DNA of 64,000 bases from CAXXHQ01 sp963665265 (GTDB lineage Bacteria; Planctomycetota; Planctomycetia; Pirellulales; Thermoguttaceae): NCBI GenBank assembly GCA_963665265.2, contig OY762224.2, forward strand, positions 868,001-932,000, in the 5' to 3' direction. Both the position numbers and the translations under genes were made by a program. The notes under the pieces are model-generated. The model was not told where the DNA came from. It searched no databases and worked only from the letters and a program-made list of their open reading frames with translations. Shown piece after piece: positions 9,801-19,186 of this stretch (position 1 is the stretch's first letter; each line of letters begins with the position of its first letter).

Positions 9801-10302
9801 GGCTGGACGGCCGGAGATAGTTCTCTTCGCCTCCGGCTTCGCCTTGTTCGTCGGATTGGCGTTGATTTATCTCCCCGCGATTCGACATCCAGCCACGGCG
9901 TTGACGCTCTTCATCGTCGCCGTCAGTTTGGGGCTGATCTATCCGGAGCCGACGTTCTTGCTCCTGCAAGCGTCGTTGATCGGGTTGGGCTTGAGCGTGT
10001 TCGCGGGGATTCTCGCGAAAAAATTCGCCCGTCGCGGTCGCGATCGATTCTTCGCACCGCAAGAGGCTCTCATCGATCTCGGATCGACCCGCGAAATTCC
10101 GATCGTCATTTCGTCGATGTCGGCGTCAAATTCGCGCTATGTTCCGCCGATCGCCGGCGAGGCATCGACGCAAAGCGTGCCGTCGCTAGATCCGGATCGA
10201 ACGCCGCCGAGTTCGTCCGCCGATCCGAATGCGCCGGAGATATTGCCGGAGTCCGAACCGCCGATTCCCCCGCAACAACCGCGAGATGAAAGTTCGTCAT
10301 GA
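6820..10302 (+). CDS. Giant secreted/membrane-anchored protein of unknown function
   Basis: 1160 residues, no recognised domain. An N-terminal signal peptide (hydrophobic residues about 26-40, ending in LLAAEP) leads into a long exported region that looks rich in beta strands. Residues about 75-170 carry a block with YYLP, then PYEEFVDL, then a strand-rich segment; residues about 908-930 carry a block with RRLYWQLILPP, followed by a Trp-rich stretch. Three hydrophobic segments follow at about residues 1005-1070, then a Ser/Pro-rich tail of about 60 residues that would face the cytoplasm. The same two blocks recur in the next gene, with which it overlaps by four bases (ATGA), so the two are translated together. 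The ATG at 6820 gives a long n-region; a TTG at 6865 is another possible start. Confidence 0.85.
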   Translation: MNVAAEGAQCSGASVLKLVKSRYLFAIALIARLAVAPLLAAEPEPAPSARKEIASTAATLPVVESAKSESATATVEEVRPRVYYLPDKKGRLQAVVDFPYEEFVDLYKLRQGLVRGEESPRFTIDRVILSGRATGDRAELRAEIKITSLDSAWTRVPLFLNQAAVIGSYEAKGVGEQFIESAGAEGYAAWIRGDVGSSHEFVIKLVAPLNVAGDETKLRLRTSRATAFELNFVAPGDVDAAVSADSSLRITKKTPEGDTELSAVGLNGDWELSWRKKDRRSAERALAWECEGTHVVRVDSMGVVWDSLLRLRNRGEPIDRFRIRLPKDAEVVPDDRAAFSMRRVEAENAESAEKGNLFEIKLPKAFAETSEVRFKWRRNSTKVDSDWTEMLAPEAIGAARQWGVVAFAAVAGKQWTFGEQKGVLPTDSVIEALRGEESAVAFQYVEYPYSLSARLTPRRIRVRVEPTYVLSIESNRATLDCRLRYDVRGGKIDAVQLRMPGWTLDEAEPENLIIADAAHISDKLAKIPFRQPTAGQVEVRLRASRALPAGDEKISLKLPQIENASTDSVVVAAIPADNVELISDETNIRGLTRSQDVATIRLPERRQDATFYQGDGKEMVFAAEKRVHSREVKISATARLEWDEDQIRVERQFHYAVEYEPIDHIDLEAPPTLANVGAEFLRGGKPLTVTVVSAKDGEPTRLRVALAEPTLGAFTVAARYAVSARSTTAARFETPLLTPLDGELTSDALRLTAASGRKITAVDPHWKEVKSDSPNPSSRDLFYRAEGHATAVILEAAGDDPASLNNLIVERAWLQTWLGVSNRQDRAAMQISTNRREITLRLPEGVMTTQLAVILDGKRAESQLLDDRRLRISLAGDRQWRRYWIELRYNFINARPPQGRMSLAQIRFDEDVWVRRLYWQLILPPYEHVLFNPQSMIGEFHWQWRDAFWGRQAIMGQAELETWAGVAQRASLPEGVNAYLYSAMGDVGTIELRTAGRPEIVLFASGFALFVGLALIYLPAIRHPATALTLFIVAVSLGLIYPEPTFLLLQASLIGLGLSVFAGILAKKFARRGRDRFFAPQEALIDLGSTREIPIVISSMSASNSRYVPPIAGEASTQSVPSLDPDRTPPSSSADPNAPEILPESEPPIPPQQPRDESSS

Positions 10303-13300
10303 TCTTCTCTCGACGCATTGCCGTTGCGATCGCAGCGTTTTTCGTCGTCTCTGCGTCAATTTTCGCCGCCGAGACGACGAAGTCGGCGGTCGATGCTGCG
10401 CCGAGTTCACCGGAGCCGCTAAGGTATCGACGGATTCTCGTTCCCGCCGACCGAATGGACGAATGGCCTGCGAGGTCGGAACGCTATTTGCCGATCGACC
10501 GCGAGGAGTTTGAGCGATTGATCGCTCCGTTGGGCGGGAAAAACGCATTTCCGACGAACGGACGAATCGACTCGGCCCTCTTTCACGCTGAATTGCGCGA
10601 CGAAAAAACGCTCGTCGGCGATGCGATTCTCGATATGACTTTGACGGAAAATAAACCGACGTTCATTTCGCTTGATCCTTGCAAGCTGGCGTTGTTCGAA
10701 ACGTCGCCCGACTCGTCGAAAAACGCCGATTCGGCCAACGTCGCCTCGCTTGGCGTCGACGCCGACGGACGCCTAATTTTTCGAGCGGTTCGGTCCGGAG
10801 CTTGGCGAGGAGTTTGGTCGTCGGCCGGTCGACGCGGTTCGGACGGCGCAGTCGACTTCACCTTGGATTTGCCGAAGAGTCTGCGGAGCGAAATACTCGT
10901 TGATCTGCCGAAAACCCTGGCTTTGCGTTCCGATGCGGGCGAAATATCGAGCGAAACGAAGAGCGAAACTTCGAATCGCTGGAAGATCGAACTTGGAACA
11001 AGCTCTCGCGCGAGGCTTCGTATCGTTCCGATTCAAGCGAAGATCGCGGTCGCCGAAATCGACCTCGATACGCCGACCGTTCGCGAGTCGAGCGAATATT
11101 TGGTTTCGCGAAAAGGTCTTGCGCTAAAATCAACGTGGAAAATTCGATCGCCCGAAAGTCCCCTGAAAAGCGTGACGGCGAATTTAGATCCCGGCTCGCG
11201 AATCATCGCGGCGAAACTCGACGGTAATCCGATCGCTTGGCGAGCGAACGCTTCGGCGGGCGACGACGTCGTCATCGATTTTCCTGATTCGATCGGTGCG
11301 GAAGAAAAAGTATTGACGCTTACGCTAGCCGCCGATCTTCGATTGGGCGAATCGGGACGACTTCCGCGAGTCCGGCTGCGAAAAGTGTTTTGGGAATCAG
11401 GCACGCTTTCACTAGAAACTACCCGCGAGTATGAACTGCGACGGGCGAGGCCGATCGACTGTTCGCAAATCAGCGTTTCGGAAAGCGACGCTCGCGCCGG
11501 CGAAACATGCCGTTATCAATGCTTTGGTCCTGATGCGACCCTGGAAACCCTAATTGCCGCGAAAAAGCCTCGCATGACGGCTTTTTCAGCGACGACCGTC
11601 GAACTCGGCTCCGTCGAGGCGGTAGCTCACGTCGCCGTCGCGCTGCAAACGGCCGACGTTTCCGCCTTCGGCATGGATTTCAGTTTGGGGAAAGGATGGC
11701 GCGTCGAATCGGCCGAGACGCAACCGTCCGGCGTGCTTTCCGATTGGGAGACCGCCGACGGCGAGCAAGGATCCCGAGTTCTAAAATTACGGTTCTCGCG
11801 CCCGACCTCGCCGAATCAGGCGTTGCGAATCGTCGTCACGGCGAAGCAGACGTTGGACGGCGCCGGCCGATCAAGGCAACTTGACGAATTGTTGCCGATT
11901 CGTGCTCTGAACGTTGAAGAACGACGTCTCGCCTGCATTCGCGCCGCCGGCGCCGACGAGATTCAACTTCATGGCGGCGACGAAAAATGCCGCATCGATA
12001 TGCAAGAAATGTCGCCCCTCGAAGCGGAGTTATTCGGCGAACAGCCGAGAGGAACGTTCTTTCTCGTCGATGACGCGATCGATAGACCAGTGATTTCCTT
12101 AGTGCGACGTCAATCCGTCTACTCGGCCGACGTGCGAGCCGAAATCGGAATTCGCAACGAGGCCGTTCGAGAAGAGTTCGTCATTCGGTGCGAGCCGGAG
12201 GCGACGTCTCCCGAACGAGTCGTCGTGCAGTTCTCCCAAGCAACCGATTCGCCCTATCAATGGGCGCTTGGATCGGAAGGTTCGCGGGCGATCTCGGCAC
12301 GCCGATTGACCTCCGAAGAGGCCTACGCAGCGGGAAGCATGAATGCGGCCGAAACTTGGGAAATCAAATTAAAGAGAGTCGAATCGGGACCGTTCGAGAT
12401 TCGCGCGATTCGCGATTGCGAGGCGACCGACAAGCTCCCCGTCGTCTTGGCTTCGGTTCCTGAGGCGTCGAAACAACGCGGCACGCTGACCGTGCGTAGG
12501 GGCGGACTCACGGACTACTCGATCGTGAATCGACGTTTGACCCCGTTGCCTCCGGAGCCGACCGCCTTTCCCTTCGTGCCGGAGCAACTTGCGACGTTCC
12601 GATTCGATCCGAGCAAGGACGTGGTCGGAGCGACCGAGCCCGCCGTTCGTCTTGAACGCAAGACCGGCATCCCGGCCTCTTCGGTCGTCATACTGCAGAG
12701 CCATTTGCAAACGCGAGCCGCTCCAGACGGTCCTTCGCGCAATCTTCTGGAAATGGACGTTTTGAACGATGGTTTCTCAATCCTTCGCGTTGCGTTGCCG
12801 CAAGGATGCTCCGACGAGGACGTGCTTTGCGTTTGGAACGACGGAGCGCCGACGACGTGGAGCGTCGAGCCGAAAAAAAACGTTGACGACGTAACGACGA
12901 TTTCCATTCCTCTGACCGCGGAAAAAAGATACGCGCGCGTTGTGGTGCGTTTCGACGCGAAGACGGCCCGCCCCTCTTTTTTCTCGACCCTCGCCGCGCC
13001 GTGGCCAGTGATCGAAGCGAAAACTTTAATGCGACGCTGGACCGTCTGGCTTCCACCCGGATTTGACGCGGGAAGCGACGGGCGAAAGGCTTCGACCGAC
13101 TCAGGAAACCGTGGAGACGGCGAACGGAGCTCCTTCGGCGGAATCGGTCGCGAGCCGGGGGAAAAACCGTTCGCATTTTGGACGACGGCGGCTTGGGCCT
13201 CGCTCGTCGAAGAGCCCTCCGCCCCTCGCATCGCCGAAAACGTGCGAATGCTCATGACGCGCGCTAGATACGTCCTACGCGAAAACGGCGAATCATCCAA

Positions 13301-16300
13301 GCGTTCCTCTTGGCGAGATTTCTTCGATCCCTTCGCTGAAACCGCTTCGCCGCTCCATGTTTTGATCGACGACGAGGAGTTTGAACGCTTGGGCCTTACT
13401 CCGCTCTCGACGTTGCCGGCCCTCGATCCGGAATCCGTCGGCGATCCAGTAATCGAATTATTGCAAAAATCGCACTTGGTCGCGCTGGTCGGACCTGAAG
13501 CGATCCTATTGACGAGCCAATCGGCGGCGGCAAGCCTGCATCGACACGTCGCTTCGTGGCGGCATCCCTTCGTCGGATTGTTAGCCGACGACGGTTTCGC
13601 ACGTTCGCTCGGCGCGGCGGCGAAAAAGAACGTCGATGAACGTTACTGGACCGTCGCGTCTTGGATTCGTCGACCGCCGAAAATCCTCTGGTTTCAGACG
13701 CGGCACAATTTGCCCGGCTACGAATCGGAAGATATGCAAGGTTGGTCGGCGTCGTCGTTCGGCGCCGTCGTCGGTCGTCCGATGTCCGTAACGGTCTATC
13801 ATCGGGACGCTTGGCGCGTTTTTGCTCTTGGCGCGTTCGCCTCGCTTGCCACGCTGACCTATTGGTTCCGTGCGAATTGGCGGCTCTGGATCTATGCTGC
13901 GGCCGTTTGCTGCGTGGGCTCTTTGACGCTCGCCTCGCCGACCGTCTGGCCCTTCTCCGCCGCTTTTGCAGGAATTTTGTGCGGAGCGATCTTCGCCTCG
14001 CTCGGTCCGCGATCCGACGGAAAAGTCATCCGCATCGATCCTTTCGACGCCGGGTTGAACGAAAAAACCGTTGATTGGAAAACGCCGAAAGCGGAAGACG
14101 CCAAAACCGTGGTGAAAAAACGTTCAGGCTCCTCAGTCGGTCGCGGATTGACTGAACTGACCGGTTTGTTGATCGTTGCCGCGTTGCTCGCCGCGCAATC
14201 AAGCTACGCCGAAGAAACATCGTCGATAGCTCCGTCGCGGACGACGGCCGACGCGCCGACCGATGAACTCTCGCCGATCTATCCGGCCTTATCTCCGATC
14301 GACGAGCTAAAAAGACCGGTCGGCGACAAACTGTATTTGCCCGAGAAATTTTATCGCGAGTTGAACGCGCGCTCTCCCTTGTCGATCGACGCGCCCCGCG
14401 GATGGTCGCTCGTCGCGGCGGAGTACCGGGGCTCCGTTCGCCGTTCGGCGTATGACGGCGCACTGACGGCAGAACCTCTCCGAGCGGAATTTGAAATCGT
14501 CACTTTCGTCCGCGCGGCGGCGGTGAGCCTTCCCCTAAAATGCCTTGACGCGTCGAGGATCGTGACGAGAGCGACGCTCGACGGCAGCCCAGTGAACGTC
14601 AAACGCGGGGAAGCCGGAGATACGCTCGAATTCGAAATCGCCGAGCCGGGGGAACATCGTCTTGCAGTTTCGCTTCCGCCGATCATGCGCGGCGACGCCG
14701 GGTTCTCCGGTTGGGATTGGCGAGTTCCCAAAACGCCTCAGTCCCGACTCGAACTGCTTTTGCCCGACGATGCGCCGAAAATTGAAACCCCGACCGCGTT
14801 GGGACTCGCCCGTATCGAAGGCGCCCCGCGCCGGCTGAAGGTCGATCTAGGGCCGGCCGGTCGATTGGTCGCGCGATTCTCCGCTCAACCCCGGAGCGAC
14901 GCGCCTTTCGTCATCGACGAAGCGATGCGTTTATCGGTCAAGCCGAACGCGGCGAAGCTTGATTTGCGTTTGCGGGCGAGAAACGGCGATTTTCCGAAAC
15001 GGCTGACCTTTCGCGTCGATTCTCGTTTGTCGCTGAACGCGTCGCAAATCGCCGGCGCTCCCTCAGTCGCAAATACCCCGGCGGTCGACGGGACGCGACA
15101 AATCACTTTGGTCTGGGCCGCCTCGCCGACGAGAGGAACGCCCGTCACGCTTTCGTTCAACATCGCCGACGCGACGGGCGTCGGCAACCTGCGATGGCCG
15201 AAAATTGAACTTCTCGACTACAACGAGGGCGATCGCTTCTTGGGCGTGACGATCGATCCTCGGTTGCAAGGCGAATCACGAGGCGAACGACGCTTGCGTC
15301 CTACCGCGCCCGGCGAATGGGCTGCCGTTTGGGGCGTCGGCGATCCCGCGCCGATCATGTCCTTTAAACTCCTCGCCGATCCCGTCGATTGGAGTTTGGC
15401 CGTTCGACTTCGCGAAACGGAAATCGTCGCACGCCAGGAGTCGCTCGTTTCGATCGGCCGTCGCGAGGCGAACGTCGAATTCCTCTCCGCGTTGGATTCT
15501 CGCGGCGGCGACGCCTTTCAATACGACCTCGTCACGCCGGCTCGATTGACGATTGATTTCGTTTCGGTGCGGCAAGGCGAAAAGGAGCTCGTCTCTCGCT
15601 GGGCGAGGGAAAAAGACGGCCGGGTCGTCGCTTTCCTGTCCGAACCTGCCGTCGGACCGCATACCTTGCGATTGAGCGGGCATGCGACGATCGCTCCCCC
15701 ATGCGCCCTTTTGGCCTCGGATATTCATATAGAAGGAGTGCGGATCGAATCGGCGGTCACTCGCTTTTTCACGCGTCCCGGAGTCGTCGCGAAAATCAAC
15801 GTCGAAAACGGAACGCCGACCGACGAGCCTTCGCTTTCGACGGACGACGTCGATCGCGGCCGACAAATCGCCGCTTTCGCGGTGAAAAACGGCGAGGCTT
15901 TGAGCGGTTCGGCTGACGTTTCGCTTAATCGGCCCGAATTGCGAGCGGAGCAGATCACGACGATGACCGCCGCCGCCGACGACCGTTGGACGGCGACTAC
16001 CGAGTTCTCGTTGACCGCGACCGAAGGAAGCGTCGATGAGATGCAATTCGACGTGTCGGATTCTTGCGAAGGACCGTTTTCATTCTCCCCGGAGGCGAAA
16101 CTGGTTGTCGTAGACATGGCCGACGGAACCCGCCGCGTCGTCGTCAAACCGAATCAACCGCTCGTCGGCCTGAACCACCTCACGTTACGCTGCGGATTAC
16201 GATTCAAACCGGGCGAACGACCGGCAACGCCGAAAATCGACCTTCGCGACGCGACGATCGTCGAAGCGTGGGTTGCCGTTCCGAAGCGGCCGCAAAACCA

Positions 16301-17522
16301 AACCGCCGCTTGGCTCGCTCGAGGCTTAACGCTTGCGAAAAAACCGCCGCGTTGGGCGAGCCTCCCCGACGACGGTTCGATGATTTTTTACGAAACGCAG
16401 GCCGACGACTATCAAGCGACTTTGCGACTTCGCTCCGTCGTCGGCGAAGGGGCAATAGTTCGCTTCGCCGACGTCCGACTGGGATGGACCGTCGATCAAG
16501 GCGCCTTGGCCATGGCCATCTTCGAAGTCGAACCGAACGGAGCGAACTCGGTCCGTTTGCGGTCGTCGGATTCGAGAAAAATCTTTTCCGTAGTCGTGGA
16601 CGGTTCGCCCGTTCGACTCGCCTCGCAAGCCGACGGGCTTTCGATTCCCCTCGATTCGGAGCGTCTCACCCAACAGGTCGTTTTGCTTTACGCCGATTCG
16701 ATTGATGTAAGCGACGGCGAAACGGTCGCGTTTTCAACTCCGCAATTGGGCGCGACGGTCTCGCCTCGAACGCTTTGGACGATCGTTTCGCCGAAAGGGT
16801 ATTCGCCTCGCAAGGCCTTGGTGAAAGACGGCGATTTCATTTCAAACGCGGAACGGCAAGCGGTGCGATTCCGCGAAACGGCGGCTTCAATCGAGTCGGT
16901 CGCTTCCGGCTTACCGGAAGACTTAGAGGAGACCCGGCGTTGGTACCGTTTGGCGTTTCGGCGATATCTTGACGCCCGCTTCGCGCTTCAAGAGGAATTT
17001 ATCCGCGCGAAAAACGAAAACGATTATCAACCTTATCTCGACGAAATTTCAGCGACGGACGGTAAACAATCCGCCTTCGCCGCTAAATCTGGATTAGAAA
17101 AACAATGGAACGCCATGCGCTCCGAGGCGCCCTTCGGCCCCGACGCCGAGGACTATTGGAGATTTTTCGTGCGTCAGTCGCGACCGGCCGTTTCGTTCGT
17201 TTCCCGCGAAGCGACGGCCAATACCTCGATTCTCTATGAGGTTGACGGCGGTTCGTCGTTCTGGCCGACCTTCGTAAAGGTCTTAGGAGTCATTGCAGTC
17301 GCGGCGATCGCCTGGGGGGCGTTTCGACGCGGTTTTTGGAAGCAATGGCGCAGGGAGCGTCCCTACGCGTTGGGCGTGGCCCTGGGATTGATTTGGTGGA
17401 CATGGCTCGCGCCGAGTTTCTTAGGTTTGGTCATCGCCGCCGCGTTTACGGCAGGCAAAATCTACTCCGCGCGACGAGCGAAACGGTTCCGTTTGGCCAA
17501 TTCCGCGTCCCAAACTCTTTGA
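10299..17522 (+). CDS. 2407-residue envelope protein of unknown function, apparent two-module fusion
   Basis: One of the longest genes in the window, one uninterrupted frame. It begins with a clear signal peptide (residues 1-24, ending FAAE). Module one (about residues 40-1245) contains LVPADRMDEW and YLPIDREEFERL near its start and RRWTVWLPPG at about 915, then three hydrophobic segments at about 1170-1245. Around residues 1287-1306 comes a second signal-peptide-like stretch (LLIVAALLAAQSSYAEE). Module two (about 1330-2407) again has YLPEKFYREL near its start, RTLWTIVSPKG near 2160 and a hydrophobic cluster at about 2320-2385. It thus looks like two proteins joined end to end. No enzymatic motif was recognised. 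It starts inside the stop of the gene at 6820 and is followed by a 465-base gap. Confidence 0.88.
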   Translation: MIFSRRIAVAIAAFFVVSASIFAAETTKSAVDAAPSSPEPLRYRRILVPADRMDEWPARSERYLPIDREEFERLIAPLGGKNAFPTNGRIDSALFHAELRDEKTLVGDAILDMTLTENKPTFISLDPCKLALFETSPDSSKNADSANVASLGVDADGRLIFRAVRSGAWRGVWSSAGRRGSDGAVDFTLDLPKSLRSEILVDLPKTLALRSDAGEISSETKSETSNRWKIELGTSSRARLRIVPIQAKIAVAEIDLDTPTVRESSEYLVSRKGLALKSTWKIRSPESPLKSVTANLDPGSRIIAAKLDGNPIAWRANASAGDDVVIDFPDSIGAEEKVLTLTLAADLRLGESGRLPRVRLRKVFWESGTLSLETTREYELRRARPIDCSQISVSESDARAGETCRYQCFGPDATLETLIAAKKPRMTAFSATTVELGSVEAVAHVAVALQTADVSAFGMDFSLGKGWRVESAETQPSGVLSDWETADGEQGSRVLKLRFSRPTSPNQALRIVVTAKQTLDGAGRSRQLDELLPIRALNVEERRLACIRAAGADEIQLHGGDEKCRIDMQEMSPLEAELFGEQPRGTFFLVDDAIDRPVISLVRRQSVYSADVRAEIGIRNEAVREEFVIRCEPEATSPERVVVQFSQATDSPYQWALGSEGSRAISARRLTSEEAYAAGSMNAAETWEIKLKRVESGPFEIRAIRDCEATDKLPVVLASVPEASKQRGTLTVRRGGLTDYSIVNRRLTPLPPEPTAFPFVPEQLATFRFDPSKDVVGATEPAVRLERKTGIPASSVVILQSHLQTRAAPDGPSRNLLEMDVLNDGFSILRVALPQGCSDEDVLCVWNDGAPTTWSVEPKKNVDDVTTISIPLTAEKRYARVVVRFDAKTARPSFFSTLAAPWPVIEAKTLMRRWTVWLPPGFDAGSDGRKASTDSGNRGDGERSSFGGIGREPGEKPFAFWTTAAWASLVEEPSAPRIAENVRMLMTRARYVLRENGESSKRSSWRDFFDPFAETASPLHVLIDDEEFERLGLTPLSTLPALDPESVGDPVIELLQKSHLVALVGPEAILLTSQSAAASLHRHVASWRHPFVGLLADDGFARSLGAAAKKNVDERYWTVASWIRRPPKILWFQTRHNLPGYESEDMQGWSASSFGAVVGRPMSVTVYHRDAWRVFALGAFASLATLTYWFRANWRLWIYAAAVCCVGSLTLASPTVWPFSAAFAGILCGAIFASLGPRSDGKVIRIDPFDAGLNEKTVDWKTPKAEDAKTVVKKRSGSSVGRGLTELTGLLIVAALLAAQSSYAEETSSIAPSRTTADAPTDELSPIYPALSPIDELKRPVGDKLYLPEKFYRELNARSPLSIDAPRGWSLVAAEYRGSVRRSAYDGALTAEPLRAEFEIVTFVRAAAVSLPLKCLDASRIVTRATLDGSPVNVKRGEAGDTLEFEIAEPGEHRLAVSLPPIMRGDAGFSGWDWRVPKTPQSRLELLLPDDAPKIETPTALGLARIEGAPRRLKVDLGPAGRLVARFSAQPRSDAPFVIDEAMRLSVKPNAAKLDLRLRARNGDFPKRLTFRVDSRLSLNASQIAGAPSVANTPAVDGTRQITLVWAASPTRGTPVTLSFNIADATGVGNLRWPKIELLDYNEGDRFLGVTIDPRLQGESRGERRLRPTAPGEWAAVWGVGDPAPIMSFKLLADPVDWSLAVRLRETEIVARQESLVSIGRREANVEFLSALDSRGGDAFQYDLVTPARLTIDFVSVRQGEKELVSRWAREKDGRVVAFLSEPAVGPHTLRLSGHATIAPPCALLASDIHIEGVRIESAVTRFFTRPGVVAKINVENGTPTDEPSLSTDDVDRGRQIAAFAVKNGEALSGSADVSLNRPELRAEQITTMTAAADDRWTATTEFSLTATEGSVDEMQFDVSDSCEGPFSFSPEAKLVVVDMADGTRRVVVKPNQPLVGLNHLTLRCGLRFKPGERPATPKIDLRDATIVEAWVAVPKRPQNQTAAWLARGLTLAKKPPRWASLPDDGSMIFYETQADDYQATLRLRSVVGEGAIVRFADVRLGWTVDQGALAMAIFEVEPNGANSVRLRSSDSRKIFSVVVDGSPVRLASQADGLSIPLDSERLTQQVVLLYADSIDVSDGETVAFSTPQLGATVSPRTLWTIVSPKGYSPRKALVKDGDFISNAERQAVRFRETAASIESVASGLPEDLEETRRWYRLAFRRYLDARFALQEEFIRAKNENDYQPYLDEISATDGKQSAFAAKSGLEKQWNAMRSEAPFGPDAEDYWRFFVRQSRPAVSFVSREATANTSILYEVDGGSSFWPTFVKVLGVIAVAAIAWGAFRRGFWKQWRRERPYALGVALGLIWWTWLAPSFLGLVIAAAFTAGKIYSARRAKRFRLANSASQTL

Positions 17523-17987
17523 TTCCGTCGAATTCCCAATCGCGTTCGCCGATAGGAAGAATAGACTGATGCGGCGCATGCGTTGCGGAATCTCTTGCAT
17601 CGGGCGCTAGCGCCGGTTATTTTTGCCAGATTTCAATTGCGAAACTCCGGCTATCTCACGGTTTTTTCGTATTGGAAGAACGACGCCGTTGTGATATTTT
17701 ATGACCGTCGAGCTTGAGCGCTTCGGATGAGCGACGAACGGCTCGATCATTGCGATAAACCCGCTGGTTTGCAAGGTTTGCGACGTCCGCGAATCGTTCA
17801 GATTCCGACTTCGGCAGTGATTTTTTTCGACGGTTTTTACGCCGCGAAACGCTTCATTGGACCGTCAAGGAATCAAGCGAGGACGAAGCGACCGATCGGG
17901 CGCGAAGGAGCGCCCCGGGAAAGTGCGTACGGTCGATTTTTTCCAGGTTCGGAAAACGTCGACGGGCCGACAAGGAAGGAGGCCGAG
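17523..17987 (+). promoter_or_regulatory. Intergenic region with likely promoter for the acetyltransferase
   Basis: The perfect 12-base palindrome GGCGCTAGCGCC at 17603-17614 lies after the giant gene and is followed at a distance by TTATTTTTG, so it may help end transcription. TTGGAA (17672-17677) and TATTTT (17695-17700), 17 bases apart, make a plausible promoter. The acetyltransferase frame stays open upstream to an ATG at 17727, but that extension has no acetyltransferase-like content and no ribosome site, so I treat it as leader. Confidence 0.45.
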
Positions 17988-18515
17988 ATGCATTTCGACC
18001 AGAAACAAGAAGTGCGAGTTCATATTCGTTGGATGATTCGTCGGGACATGCCCGAGGTTCTCGCCATCGAACGCGAATCCTTTGAATTTCCGTGGTTCGA
18101 AGAGGACTTCATCCGTTGCTTGCGACAACGCAATTGCATCGGCATGGTCGCGGAATATGAAGACCGCGTCGTCGGCTTCATGATCTACGAGCTTCATAAG
18201 AATCGCATCCACGTTTTGAACTTCGCCGCGGCGCCGGAATATCGCCGTCAAGGCGTCGGTAGCCAAATGGCCGCCAAGCTCATCGCTAAACTCTCCCCGC
18301 AACGCCGTACTCGGGTTACGTTGGAAGTTCGCGAAACGAATCTCGCCGCGCAATTGTTCTTCCGTGAAAACGGCTTCCGCGCCGTTTCGGTTCTGCGTAA
18401 TTTTTACGCCGACAGCCCGGAAGACGCCTATATGATGCAATATCGCTATCGTTCGGAAAAAGAAGCCGTCGTCGCGACGATCCCGATGGATCGCGTTACT
18501 CGGATGGCCGGTTAA
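17988..18515 (+). CDS. rimI: GNAT N-acetyltransferase, RimI type
   Basis: 175 residues from the ATG at 17988, chosen because GGAAGGAGG lies just upstream and the length fits RimI. The family moves an acetyl group from acetyl-CoA to the N-terminal amine of ribosomal protein S18 or similar targets. Visible features are the substrate-side EFPWFEEDF segment, the core strand with VLNFAAAPEYRRQGVG (acetyl-CoA pyrophosphate loop), LEVRETNLAAQLFFRENGF, and a Tyr/Asp-containing end typical of RimI. The C-terminus is about 20 residues longer than the E. coli protein. RimI versus another GNAT is the main uncertainty. Confidence 0.85.
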   Translation: MHFDQKQEVRVHIRWMIRRDMPEVLAIERESFEFPWFEEDFIRCLRQRNCIGMVAEYEDRVVGFMIYELHKNRIHVLNFAAAPEYRRQGVGSQMAAKLIAKLSPQRRTRVTLEVRETNLAAQLFFRENGFRAVSVLRNFYADSPEDAYMMQYRYRSEKEAVVATIPMDRVTRMAG

Positions 18516-18570
18516 ACGAATTGCATCGCCAAGTCCTCGATCGACAATGAACCGTTCCGCGGTCAGAAGG

Positions 18571-18608
18571 CATCGCGCGCCCGGCTGTTTTCGGCGGAGC
18601 GCGCGATG
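18571..18608 (+). terminator. Strong hairpin after rimI
   Basis: Perfect 10-bp inverted repeat CATCGCGCGC/GCGCGCGATG with an inner CCG/CGG pairing. There is no T run, so it may be a transcript-end stabiliser or a weak terminator. Confidence 0.5.
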
Positions 18609-18709
18609 AAATTGAAACCTTGGCCGTCTTGGCGTCCGTATTTGTTCGATTAGCGGCGCTCTCGCGGAACGCCCGCCTTTCGCGCCGTCGCTCCGCGTCG
18701 GTTCATCCT

Positions 18710-19186
18710 ATGTTCATCGGCGTCATTAGCGATACTCACAACGAAACGGAATTAACCCGTCGCGCGATTCGCCTATTCGAGAGTTTCGAAGTCGAGGCGA
18801 TTCTTCATTGCGGCGACGTGGGGGCGTTGATTCCGCCCCTTTTCTCCGGCTTCAACGTCTATTTCGTTCGGGGCAACACCGATCATTCCGCCGACTTTGC
18901 GAAACTGCCGAGCGAGAAGGCGACGCTATTCGAGGAGGTCGGCAAGCTGGAGATCGCGGGGAAAAAGATCGCTTTTCTGCACGGCGACGACTTTGAAAAA
19001 CTCAACGATTTAGTTGGCTCGAATAACTGGGATATGGTGTGTTACGGTCATACCCACCATCGATCGTCGCGAGTATACGGCAAAACGCTCGCTCTAAATC
19101 CCGGCGCCATTTCTCGATCGGTCCGTCCCTCCGTCGCCGTCGTCGATCTTGAGACGATGCAGCCGACGATCATCGAGGTTCTATGA
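18710..19186 (+). CDS. YfcE/MJ0936-type metallophosphoesterase
   Basis: 158 residues from the ATG at 18710 (MFIGVISDTH), where the fold begins; an upstream ATG at 18620 would add 30 Arg-rich residues without family support. The two-metal site is complete: DTH, GDVG, GNTDH, HGDD and GHTHH. Such small enzymes act on phosphodiesters in vitro, and their natural substrates are mostly unknown. The stop codon runs straight into the A tract of the terminator that serves the convergent CAP gene. Confidence 0.9.
   Translation: MFIGVISDTHNETELTRRAIRLFESFEVEAILHCGDVGALIPPLFSGFNVYFVRGNTDHSADFAKLPSEKATLFEEVGKLEIAGKKIAFLHGDDFEKLNDLVGSNNWDMVCYGHTHHRSSRVYGKTLALNPGAISRSVRPSVAVVDLETMQPTIIEVL

Noticed and set aside
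12515..16147. Several long minus-strand frames opposite the 2407-residue gene
   Set aside because: Arg/Ser-rich translations typical of antisense reading of biased codons; no starts with ribosome sites.
17727..17987. N-terminal extension of the RimI-type gene
   Set aside because: The extra 87 residues have no acetyltransferase content, while a strong ribosome site lies at the internal ATG.
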